DNA from: Aquamicrobium aerolatum DSM 21857
GTDB lineage: Bacteria > Pseudomonadota > Alphaproteobacteria > Rhizobiales > Rhizobiaceae
NCBI RefSeq assembly: GCF_900113935.1
Contig: NZ_FORF01000007.1
Location: 1 to 64,000, forward strand
Direction: 5' to 3'
DNA: 64,000 nt
This document shows, piece by piece, positions 1-7,238 of the stretch (within the stretch, counting starts at the first letter, position 1; each line of letters begins with the position of its first letter). The translations under genes were made by a program, and so were the position numbers. The notes under the pieces are model-generated. The model had not been told where the DNA came from, ran no database searches, and saw only the letters and a list, made by a program, of their open reading frames with translations.

Positions 1-281
1 CCCCGATGCATCCCCAGACCCAGGGCAAGATCGAGCGCTGGCACCAAACCATGAAGAACCGCATCCTGCTGGAGAACTACTTCCTGCCCGGCGACCTGGA
101 GGCCCAGATCGGCGCCTTCGTCGAACACTACAATCACAGGCGCTATCATGAGAGCCTCGACAACGTGACCCCGGCAGACGCCTACTTCGGCAGGGCCGCA
201 GCCATCATAAAACAGCGCGAAAGGATCAAACGACAAACCATCCAGCATCGGCGCTTGCAGCACCGCAAGCTCGCCGCATAA
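1..281 (+). CDS. IS3-family transposase OrfB, C-terminal part (5' end outside window)
   Basis: This is the C-terminal end of a DDE-type integrase-core transposase, which cuts and joins the ends of an insertion sequence. The open frame runs in from the window edge and ends with TAA at 279-281. The visible part carries the GKIERWHQTMK segment, whose Glu is the last member of the DDE triad, then the HYNHRRYHESL and TPADAYFG blocks seen at the end of IS3-group OrfB proteins. A basic tail of about 30 residues follows. No OrfA or left end is visible, so completeness of the element cannot be judged. It sits just downstream of a minus-strand operon in an accessory region, which fits a mobile or recently acquired segment. 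Confidence 0.85.
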   Translation, partial: PMHPQTQGKIERWHQTMKNRILLENYFLPGDLEAQIGAFVEHYNHRRYHESLDNVTPADAYFGRAAAIIKQRERIKRQTIQHRRLQHRKLAA

Positions 282-355
282 CATCAACCCAAAGACGAGG
301 CCGATACTCCGCTAATCCAAGACCCAAACTGCGCCAAATGATCTGACGACGGACA
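1..355 (+). mobile_element. Right-hand end of an IS3-type insertion sequence
   Basis: The transposase stop codon is followed by about 75 bp of non-coding sequence. It ends in a stretch resembling the terminal repeat of rhizobial IS3-group elements and finishing in CA near 351-355. The outer boundary is inferred from the usual TG...CA ends of this family. The left inverted repeat is outside the window, so neither the pairing of ends nor a target duplication can be tested here. Confidence 0.45.
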
Positions 356-435
356 ATCTGCGGGATCGGTGCTGGCTTGCTGCTGGATGACTGATGGTTA
401 GGTGATGGATGAGTGATGGACGTGTTTGCGAAAGG

Positions 436-1212
436 CTACGTAGTTCTTAGCCGATACTTGCCGCGACCGTCTGATCTAATTAGGGTCTTCCATGCTGAAT
501 GACGGCCAAAAAGATTGACCATACGCATGTTCAGATCCGTTGACCCAGCTTCCTTCAGCAGGGTCTTGCCGAGGCGCCATGGTTCGGAAGTCCCCGCGGC
601 GGCGTGAAGAAGGCGGATAACAGCTCGATTGATTTCACCCGTGAAGCTGAACAACTCACCGTGCAGTCTGACTTCTGAATAGTCGGGAGCGTGCCAGAAC
701 GGATCGCCATCATCAGCTTCCTTGGTCGGCCCATTTGTCGCCGCGTCGTATCGCATCTGGCAGGCTTGATGGTCGTGACGACCCGCTCGCTCAAGACAGC
801 TTCGAATTGTTGCCCTGATATTCTGGTTTTTTACGCTCAACGGCTTCAGGATGAAGGCATCGATGCCGTCATTATATGCATCGATGATGTTCTGGGGTTC
901 GTGCCCATGCCCGCTGACCACAATTACTGGCAAGAAGTGTACGCCGGTGTGATTGCGATGCGGGAACCGCTGCCGGATTTCGTGCAGAAGTGTCATCCCG
1001 GATTCGACCCGTGGCTTGATCGAAGCACGATCGGCCTTGATCTGCAGATCAAGCAGCACATAACAGAAGCCTCCTCGATCGAGACAGTCCAGCCCTTCTT
1101 CAAGCGTTTCGGCATGGATGTGATCATATCCGAAGGACCGCAGCAGATCGCCGATCTCGGCTGCCATATCGGGTTCGTCCTCCACGACCAGAGCAACATG
1201 ACGATGGTTCAT
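436..1212 (-). CDS. Response regulator with winged-helix-like C-terminal domain
   Basis: 258 aa. Residues 1-135 form a receiver domain: acidic pair E11-D12 (with E13), phospho-acceptor D55 in LLDLQ, S100 in VVVSGHG and conserved K123 in ILKPL. About 15 extra residues follow the D55 strand. Residues 175-258 look like a small winged-helix DNA-binding domain, but I do not recognise it as OmpR- or LuxR-type. The gene starts four bases after the histidine kinase stop, with a good ribosome site (GGAGG about 9 nt upstream). It is therefore the last gene of the ATPase-kinase-regulator operon and the likely phosphotransfer partner of that kinase. Target promoters are unknown; the repeat at 4467-4499 in front of the operon is one candidate. 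Confidence 0.8.
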   Translation of the reverse strand: MNHRHVALVVEDEPDMAAEIGDLLRSFGYDHIHAETLEEGLDCLDRGGFCYVLLDLQIKADRASIKPRVESGMTLLHEIRQRFPHRNHTGVHFLPVIVVSGHGHEPQNIIDAYNDGIDAFILKPLSVKNQNIRATIRSCLERAGRHDHQACQMRYDAATNGPTKEADDGDPFWHAPDYSEVRLHGELFSFTGEINRAVIRLLHAAAGTSEPWRLGKTLLKEAGSTDLNMRMVNLFGRHSAWKTLIRSDGRGKYRLRTT

Positions 1213-1216
1213 TTCG

Positions 1217-2350
1217 TCAGTCCTCCAGCCGTAACTGCTCGACCGGCAGAATGATCGTCACCGTGGTGCCAATGCCAATCTGGCTTTCGAGCGAAAGCGT
1301 GCCGCGATGTCCGATCTCGATGACTCTTTTCGCCAGCGGCAGGCCAAAGCCCATGCCGCTCTTTTTGCCGGTACTGTAAAGCAGCAGGCAGTCCTTCACG
1401 GCCTCTTCATTCATCCCGCAGCCATTATCGGCGATCGTGATCCTGATGTGATTTTGGCCTTCAGCTTGTGCGACCACCATGATCGTGCTGTCGCTCGCCT
1501 TGCCAGAGCAAGCCTCGATGGCATTGGCGATGATATTGATGAACGCTTGGAGAAGGCGCGAACGGGACGCTTCCAGTGTCAGCGGAGCAAAGAGTTCAAG
1601 ACGGATATCAATGCCGCCGCCTGCTTCCTGTCCTGTTGAGAGGTCGATCGCCTCCTGAAGAAGGGGATACAATCCTTCCGTTGCAAACACTGTTGGTTCG
1701 TCGGTCGTAAAGGCCCGGAGATTGTCGAGGAATTCGGTGATCAGCCGGACCCGCACTTGCGCGCGAGTGCAGGACAGGCGCACACGATCAGAAACACCGT
1801 CGGCGGTTTCAAGCTCGTTGGCAAGGTTGAGCAGGAACGCATCCAAGGGTGCGATGATCCTGGAGATTTCGTGATAGGCTTCCCGCACAAATCGATGATG
1901 GAGCTGATCGGCAATCCTCGATGCGGTCCGTCGTGCCCGAGGCCCATGCCGCGCTTCGAGCGACGATAGCAGGTCGAGCGTTGCATCATCCTGATCGTTA
2001 CCACCGATATCGGCGCGCGTCAGGTTCTCGCGGCGACGCAGCGTCTTGCGCGCGGCTTCCCGGACCCAGGCGTTCTCGTCATCAACGAGCGAGCCGATCG
2101 TGGCGAGGAAGCTGTCGTGGCGCAAAAACAGCATGGCGTGTGCAAGCGCCTTGCGGACCTGCCATTTGGTATGGCCCGCCAAACGTACAAAGCGTGCGGC
2201 GATCTCCGCCCTGAAGCGATCATTGATTCTGCGTGCACGCAGCCAATCGCCGGCTACCTCCACAGCATCGCGCACAGTATTCCAATCGTCAGCGTCGAGC
2301 TCCGCAAGCAGGGCCTGCTCTTTATCCTCCCCCATGGCGAGCTGCTTCAA
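1217..2350 (-). CDS. HEAT-repeat histidine kinase
   Basis: 377 aa, no signal peptide or membrane segment, so a soluble sensor. Residues 45-110 contain helical HEAT-type repeats (WQVRKALAHAM; AWVREAARKTL). A coiled dimerisation region carries H160-E161 as the probable phospho-acceptor. Residues 225-370 form the HATPase domain, with N-box N276, the DNGCGM box at 308-313 and a G-rich lid (STGKKSGMGFGL, 326-337). A HEAT input domain in place of PAS or periplasmic sensing suggests that it senses a protein or nucleic-acid complex, plausibly the ATPase encoded just upstream. The TTG start at 2350 overlaps the ATPase stop (TTGA); an ATG at 2335 is a possible alternative start. Its product would phosphorylate the next gene's response regulator. 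Confidence 0.8.
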   Translation of the reverse strand: MKQLAMGEDKEQALLAELDADDWNTVRDAVEVAGDWLRARRINDRFRAEIAARFVRLAGHTKWQVRKALAHAMLFLRHDSFLATIGSLVDDENAWVREAARKTLRRRENLTRADIGGNDQDDATLDLLSSLEARHGPRARRTASRIADQLHHRFVREAYHEISRIIAPLDAFLLNLANELETADGVSDRVRLSCTRAQVRVRLITEFLDNLRAFTTDEPTVFATEGLYPLLQEAIDLSTGQEAGGGIDIRLELFAPLTLEASRSRLLQAFINIIANAIEACSGKASDSTIMVVAQAEGQNHIRITIADNGCGMNEEAVKDCLLLYSTGKKSGMGFGLPLAKRVIEIGHRGTLSLESQIGIGTTVTIILPVEQLRLED

Positions 2351-4269
2351 TGGCCATATTTCTGCATGCGCAGAACAAACGCTTCCTTGCCGCCTTCCAG
2401 CAGATGCTCAATCTGGTCCTTGACCTCTTCGACGGTTCCTACATTGGAAACAGTGCCTTGCCTGCCGTCCGATGAAAACACGAATACGCGCTCGGCCTCA
2501 CCAAGGACCGGAATATTCGGATTGTGCGTGACGAAGATGAGTTGGCGATTGGCCTTCACCCCACGCAGGCTCCTGACGATGGTGTCATAGACGAAGGCGT
2601 TGTCGAGATTGTCTTCCGGCTGGTCGATGAGCAGAGGGCGGTCGCTTTCGAACAGCAGGATCGGCAGGATTACCGTACAACGCTGGCCGGTCGACAGATC
2701 AGCCGAATTCTTGAAGTCGGAACCGTCCTTCAGGGCAATCAGCGGTTCATCGCCAAGGTCGATGGTTTCCAGCCGACCGATCTGGTCGCTGTCCTGCAAA
2801 TGAGCGATGATGCGGGAGGCTTGATCCTCAGGCATGTCTCCATCCTCGGCAAGACGGCTCGTGTCGCCCCGGCGCACGATCCTTGACAGCTCCTCCGGCG
2901 ACAGGTTTTCCACCATGCGTGCGGTCAACCGGGCATATTGCAGACCGCAACCTTTCAGCATTTCCTTTAGCAGCGTCTCGTAGCCGGTTTTGTCGGCGGC
3001 CTGCGTAAGCGTCACCCGCACCGTCGGTGCCAGTGCTGCCGAAAGCCGTTCGGCCACATCACGGCGCAGACGAAAGCGCTCGTCGCGCAAATCGGAAAGT
3101 CTGGAGTTCAAGCTCCGGTGGTTTGCCTCCAGTTCCGTGAGCTTTTGACGCAGGCCATCAAGTTCATGACGGGCCCGGGTCAGCTCAAGGTGGCGCTGCT
3201 GCAGCTTTGTCCTTTCAGCGGCATGTTGACGTTCCTGCTCGGAATGGGCGATGAGCTGGCGATAATTTTGCTCCTGGTGGACATGTGCTTCCCCAAGATG
3301 GTGCGATACCTCATCAAGGCGCGAGACAAGAGCATCGCAATGGTTCCGGAGTTTCGGGACGGCATCTGTAAAAACCGCAGTAAAATTGTCGATCGCGACC
3401 TTGATGTCCTCAAACAGAGGGCCGTTCGGGCCAGCGCGACAGTCATCCCCCGAAGCGTTCGCGAAATTCTCGACGACCGCGCCAGCAAATCGCGAGAACT
3501 TGGTGGCTGTCGATCCGGCAAGTTCGCGCAGTTCCCTGATGGTCTCCACTTCGCGGGCTCGAAGCGCCTTGTGTTCATGGGCAGCATTGATCAGATGTGC
3601 ATCCGCACCAGTAACGGCCTGCATCTCCTCCAGACGTTTGTTGACCACCTCCAGTTCGGGAACGACTTCTTCGATTTCGCGGATCCTGTGGTCGTAATTG
3701 CGCAGCTCCAATGAGTTCTGCTCGATCACACGCCGAAGCTTCTGGATTTCCGCATTGGCGATACGAATGGGCTCTTCGGCGAATTTGTCGATCAATGCCA
3801 ACTGGAACTTAGGGTTGGTGGCGATTTCCTCGATCTCGTTCTGGCTGTAGATGTCGGCCTTGAAGACGAGATCGCGATCAAGGGAAACAGCAACAGGATT
3901 GCCATCCTGATCGAGAACCTGGACGTCGTCGCCCCATGGTCGCTCAGCCCGATAGCGGGTTCCGTGTTTGGTCTCGACATCGAGTGTGATGGTGCCGCTG
4001 CCGAGATTGTTTCGTACATGGCTTTCAGTTGCCTTCACCCTTGGCCGAGCGTCATTGCCATCCGGCAACATGCCAAGAATGTAGCGAATGAACTCCAGCA
4101 CCGTGGTCTTGCCGGTACCACGGCCGCCGATGATGCAATTCAGGCCATCGCTGAATTCAAGCCGCGCTCCATCGAGAAACCCGCCTGCTACACTGATGCT
4201 GTGGATCCGGTGATGTGACCGGGCAGCTTCTGAGTGGTTCGATATATCTAGAGCGGATCTGTTTTCCAC
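2347..4269 (-). CDS. SMC/RecN-like coiled-coil AAA ATPase
   Basis: 640 aa. Walker A GGRGTGKT lies at 48-55. A long Glu/Arg-rich helical region at about 170-400, probably coiled coil, separates it from the C-terminal half. That half carries an ABC-type signature LSTGQR (525-530), Walker B LLIDQPED (546-553) with a D-loop NLD, and an H-loop Thr-His-Asn (581-583). This split ATPase resembles SMC, RecN and the ATPase part of TrlF-type proteins, which act on DNA or sense DNA ends. The PHP nuclease domain of TrlF is absent. It starts at GTG with GGGGGAG 5 nt upstream and is first in an operon with a HEAT kinase and a response regulator. The molecular role is unknown; sensing or processing of foreign DNA is an inference. 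Confidence 0.8.
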   Translation of the reverse strand: MENRSALDISNHSEAARSHHRIHSISVAGGFLDGARLEFSDGLNCIIGGRGTGKTTVLEFIRYILGMLPDGNDARPRVKATESHVRNNLGSGTITLDVETKHGTRYRAERPWGDDVQVLDQDGNPVAVSLDRDLVFKADIYSQNEIEEIATNPKFQLALIDKFAEEPIRIANAEIQKLRRVIEQNSLELRNYDHRIREIEEVVPELEVVNKRLEEMQAVTGADAHLINAAHEHKALRAREVETIRELRELAGSTATKFSRFAGAVVENFANASGDDCRAGPNGPLFEDIKVAIDNFTAVFTDAVPKLRNHCDALVSRLDEVSHHLGEAHVHQEQNYRQLIAHSEQERQHAAERTKLQQRHLELTRARHELDGLRQKLTELEANHRSLNSRLSDLRDERFRLRRDVAERLSAALAPTVRVTLTQAADKTGYETLLKEMLKGCGLQYARLTARMVENLSPEELSRIVRRGDTSRLAEDGDMPEDQASRIIAHLQDSDQIGRLETIDLGDEPLIALKDGSDFKNSADLSTGQRCTVILPILLFESDRPLLIDQPEDNLDNAFVYDTIVRSLRGVKANRQLIFVTHNPNIPVLGEAERVFVFSSDGRQGTVSNVGTVEEVKDQIEHLLEGGKEAFVLRMQKYGH

Positions 4270-4466
4270 GTTTCTCCCCCTTATGAATTATTGCGGCGAC
4301 CGTCTTTGCAGTCTTGTGCCCTCCTCCAGATTTAATGTTCCTATTTTGTTCGCATTTGTAAAAGAGTCAATCCGTTGCCTCCCGCCGTATCACGAATGAC
4401 TTCGCGAGAAGACGTTCAGCTATGATAAGATATTGATATTGCTTGTGTTTGGTAATTTCATGACCT

Positions 4467-4499
4467 ACCGTTCGCCTATCAAGATTAATGGCGAACCGT
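4467..4499. promoter_or_regulatory. Inverted repeat in the divergent intergenic region (candidate operator or recombination site)
   Basis: ACCGTTCGCC at 4467-4476 and GGCGAACCGT at 4490-4499 form a 10-bp inverted repeat with one mismatch and a 13-bp spacer. It lies in the 218-bp, relatively AT-rich gap between the ATPase operon (leftward) and the recombinase module (rightward), overlapping the first possible start of the small gene at 4488. It could be an operator for the local response regulator or a recombinase-associated site. No factor can be assigned from sequence alone. Confidence 0.4.
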
Positions 4500-4730
4500 C
4501 TCATGAACATCTCTCATCAATCTCAAGGGTTTTTATCGCCGGACCGGATGTCGTCTGATCAGCGCCTGGCCGAGATCGGTGAAATCCTGGCTGCAGCCGT
4601 AAGGCGTGTCCTGGCCGAACAGTCCAGTTCTTTATCTGCAGAAGGCAGAGACAGTTCATTCGACATTCTCGCCCTCAAACGCCGTGTTGGTCGTCGCAAA
4701 CCGAGCAACCGAGTTGGAGAGCAGGAATGA
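4488..4730 (+). CDS. Small conserved protein preceding DUF2924 (recombinase module)
   Basis: 80 aa, soluble, basic C-terminus. It resembles small proteins commonly found immediately before DUF2924-recombinase pairs in alphaproteobacteria: a RLAEIGEILAAAVRRVLAEQSS helix followed by a SSFDILALKR segment. It ends with an ATGA overlap (4727-4730) with the DUF2924 gene, so the two are translationally coupled. No clear ribosome site precedes ATG 4488; ATG 4503 is an equally possible start, and the inverted repeat at 4467-4499 overlaps the first. Function is unknown. Confidence 0.65.
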   Translation: MANRLMNISHQSQGFLSPDRMSSDQRLAEIGEILAAAVRRVLAEQSSSLSAEGRDSSFDILALKRRVGRRKPSNRVGEQE

Positions 4731-5227
4731 ATCAAGCAGTCAGAAAGCACGCCGGAAGCCGCAAAACTCTGCCGGATGCCGACACGTCGGTCCTGGCCCG
4801 ATTGGCGGCGCTGAAACGCATGTCGGTCAGGGAGCTGAAACTCGAGTGGGAAGCGTTGTTCGACACGCCGGCACCGAACAACAGCCGTGGCAATCTGGAG
4901 TTGCGACTATCCTGGCGCATCCAGGAACTGGCGCTGGGCGGTCTGTCCCGGCAGACGGCCAGGATACTGGAGCTGCTCGCCGACGAGGTCGACGGCAAAT
5001 CCGATCGCAAGGCGATCCTCGCCGACCCGCGCACTCCGGTTGTCGGCACAAGGCTGGTGCGCGAATGGGACGGCGTCGAACACACGGTGACTGTGCTGCG
5101 CGATGGCTTCGAGTGGCAGGGGCGACGCTTCAAATCGCTATCTGCTGCTGCGCGCGCGATCACCGGCAGCAACTGGAACGGTTATCGCTTCTTTGGTCTT
5201 GGCGATGCGCGCAGGAGTGAACGATGA
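4727..5227 (+). CDS. DUF2924 domain protein
   Basis: 166 aa. It shows the DUF2924 pattern: an N-terminal helix (LARLAALKRMSVRELKLEWEALF), an arginine-rich LRLSWRIQELALGGLS helix, then a small beta domain (GTRLVREWDG...HTVTVLRDGFEWQGRRFKSLSAAARAITGSNWNGYRFFGL). The C-terminal part resembles domains that contact DNA. Its function is not established. It is coupled by ATGA overlaps to the small gene upstream (4727-4730) and the serine recombinase downstream (5224-5227), which points to an accessory role in recombination. Confidence 0.85.
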   Translation: MNQAVRKHAGSRKTLPDADTSVLARLAALKRMSVRELKLEWEALFDTPAPNNSRGNLELRLSWRIQELALGGLSRQTARILELLADEVDGKSDRKAILADPRTPVVGTRLVREWDGVEHTVTVLRDGFEWQGRRFKSLSAAARAITGSNWNGYRFFGLGDARRSER

Positions 5228-6543
5228 ATATTCGACCGCCCCAACGCCGTTTGCGCTGCGCCATCTATACGCGCAAATCCTCCGAAGAAGGCCTCGACAT
5301 GGAGTTCAACTCGCTCGATGCCCAGCGTGAGTCCTGCGAGGCCTACATCGCCAGCCAGCGCTCGGAAGGATTTGCTGCGATCCGAGAACGCTACGACGAT
5401 GGCGGCCACTCCGGAGGTACGCTGGAGCGACCGGCGTTGCAGCGGCTGCTGGCCGATGTCGAAGCCGGGCTCATCGACGTCATCGTCGTTTACAAGATTG
5501 ACCGGCTATCGCGATCATTGATGGACTTTTCCAAACTGGTCGAGATCTTTGAACGCAATCAGGTGACGTTCGTGTCGGTCACCCAGTCCTTCAACACCAC
5601 AACGTCGATGGGACGGCTGACGCTTAACATCCTGCTTTCATTCGCGCAGTTCGAGCGCGAGGTGATTGGCGAGCGCATTCGCGACAAATTTGCCGCCTCG
5701 CGCAAGAAGGGCATGTGGATGGGTGGCTATGTCCCGCTTGGTTATGATGTCCGCGACCGGAAACTGGTGATCAATGGAGAAGAGGCCAAAACGGTCAGGC
5801 TGATCTTCGAGCGCTTCGTGGCGATCGGATCGGCCACAAGGCTGGCGAAGGCGCTGGCGGCCGAGGGCGTCGTCAACAAGCGCGGCAGGCTGGTCGATAA
5901 GGGCTTTCTCTACAAGCTGATCAACAATCGCATCTATATTGGCGAGGCTGTGCATAAGGGAACCAGCTATCCGGGTGAGCATGAGGCGATCATTGATCGT
6001 GAGCTATGGGACGCGGTCCATTCCATTCTGAAGACCAGTCCTCGGCTACGTGCCGCCGCGTCGAGAAACCAGACCCCTGCGATGCTGAAGGGGCTGATTT
6101 TTACCGACACCGGCACCGCGATGACGCCGACTGCCACCAAGAAGGGCAGCAAGCTCTATCGTTACTATACGTCGATGGACCTGATCCGAAACCGCCCCAC
6201 CGATGCGGGAGGGCCGCAGCGGCTTCCTGCTGCCATGGTCGAGGATGCAGTTGTCGGCGAAATCCGCCACATGATCGCCACGCCCGAAATCAGAGCGCGG
6301 GCGCTCGCCGCCCTGAAAACTGACATGCCAGACATCGACGATAAGGCGGTGATTGCCGCGCTTGGCGATTTCGACACGCTCTGGGCCTCGCTGTTTCCTG
6401 CCGAACAGGCGCGCATCGTCCAGCTTCTGGTGGCGCGCATCACGGTTGGTGCATCAGGCCTTGCCATCGACCTGCGCCATGACGGCCTCAAATCACTGGC
6501 GCGGCAGATGATGGCGCCGCAGATCGAAAAGGATGCGGCATGA
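5224..6543 (+). CDS. Large serine recombinase (site-specific integrase/excisionase type)
   Basis: 439 aa. Residues 11-150 form the resolvase catalytic domain: YTRKS with nucleophile S19, the DGGHSGGTLERPALQRLL stretch, VYKIDRLSRS, and LLSFAQFEREVIGERIRDK. The recombinase domain follows at about 170-260 (GYVPLGYDV...FLYKLINNRIYIGEAVHKG). The third region, normally a zinc ribbon with four cysteines, reads GLIFTDTGTAMTPTATKKGSKLYRYY and has no cysteines. Such enzymes integrate or excise phages and islands at short att sites. The gene is coupled to DUF2924 upstream and to a small helix-turn-helix-like gene downstream (ATGA 6540-6543). Its att sites could not be identified. Confidence 0.92.
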   Translation: MNIRPPQRRLRCAIYTRKSSEEGLDMEFNSLDAQRESCEAYIASQRSEGFAAIRERYDDGGHSGGTLERPALQRLLADVEAGLIDVIVVYKIDRLSRSLMDFSKLVEIFERNQVTFVSVTQSFNTTTSMGRLTLNILLSFAQFEREVIGERIRDKFAASRKKGMWMGGYVPLGYDVRDRKLVINGEEAKTVRLIFERFVAIGSATRLAKALAAEGVVNKRGRLVDKGFLYKLINNRIYIGEAVHKGTSYPGEHEAIIDRELWDAVHSILKTSPRLRAAASRNQTPAMLKGLIFTDTGTAMTPTATKKGSKLYRYYTSMDLIRNRPTDAGGPQRLPAAMVEDAVVGEIRHMIATPEIRARALAALKTDMPDIDDKAVIAALGDFDTLWASLFPAEQARIVQLLVARITVGASGLAIDLRHDGLKSLARQMMAPQIEKDAA

Positions 6544-6938
6544 CGGAAAACACCATCCGCGTAGTCATTCCGCTGACCATTCGCAAGACGAACGGTCGTC
6601 CGAAAATCCTGCCGCCGGCCGACCACGGACCCGCCGAGACGCGGGCGCAGGACGCGCATGTGCTACGCGCCATCGCTCGCGCCTGGAACTGGCGGCGCAG
6701 GCTGGAGCGCGGCGAGGCCTCGACCATTGCCGATATTGCCAAGGCCGACAATGTCAGCGATCGCTTTGTCAGCCGGATGATGCGACTGGCCTATCTTGCC
6801 CCGGACGTGCTGGAAAGGCTGCTCATCCATCGCATCCCGCCGTCCTTGTCGCTCAATGATCTGATGGTTGTCGCCGAACTGCCATGGGCGGAGCAGATGG
6901 AAGCGGTATTCGGCACGCCATCAGATTCTACTCTGTGA
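6540..6938 (+). CDS. Recombinase-module small protein with helix-turn-helix-like segment
   Basis: 132 aa, soluble. Residues 40-85 (HVLRAIARAWNWRRRLERGEASTIADIAKADNVSDRFVSRMMRLAYLAP) look like a helix-turn-helix with a clear recognition-helix pattern. A C-terminal segment (LNDLMVVAELPWAEQMEAVFG) follows. Proteins of this form are commonly found after DUF2924-associated serine recombinases. The ATGA overlap with the recombinase makes it the fourth gene of the unit. A role as recombination directionality factor or autoregulator is possible but not shown by sequence. Confidence 0.75.
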   Translation: MTENTIRVVIPLTIRKTNGRPKILPPADHGPAETRAQDAHVLRAIARAWNWRRRLERGEASTIADIAKADNVSDRFVSRMMRLAYLAPDVLERLLIHRIPPSLSLNDLMVVAELPWAEQMEAVFGTPSDSTL

Positions 6939-7238
6939 GGCAGCTGGACGCTCGCAAAACCTTGACCGTTCTCAACTCTTTTCCAATCTAAGCGAGCACA
7001 ACAGTTACGAGCGCGGAACAAATAGGACTCAAGCGACTGTCGGATTGACTCGTCATGTTTGTCTCAGATGTTTTTTGCGTGGTCTGCATTTTGCCCCCAG
7101 CATCGTCGTTCCTAACACTCCAACCACTTCCTGAAAGCCACCGCCCTTTGCGCATTTTAGTGACACACCATCGACAGCGCTTGACCACGGACGAGTTGAA
7201 ATGTTGCATAACGGGCCAGAACGCCGACTTTTCGAAGA
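6939..7238. other. Gene-free stretch between the recombinase module and the BCCT gene
   Basis: About 300 bp lie between two convergent genes. I see no convincing coding frame, RNA gene or strong terminator hairpin. If the serine recombinase uses an att site beside its own module, this is one place to look, but no repeat pair was recognised. Confidence 0.4.

Noticed and set aside
385-421. GATG-rich imperfect repeats after the IS end
   Set aside because: Very short and irregular; consistent with chance or slippage and with no clear unit.
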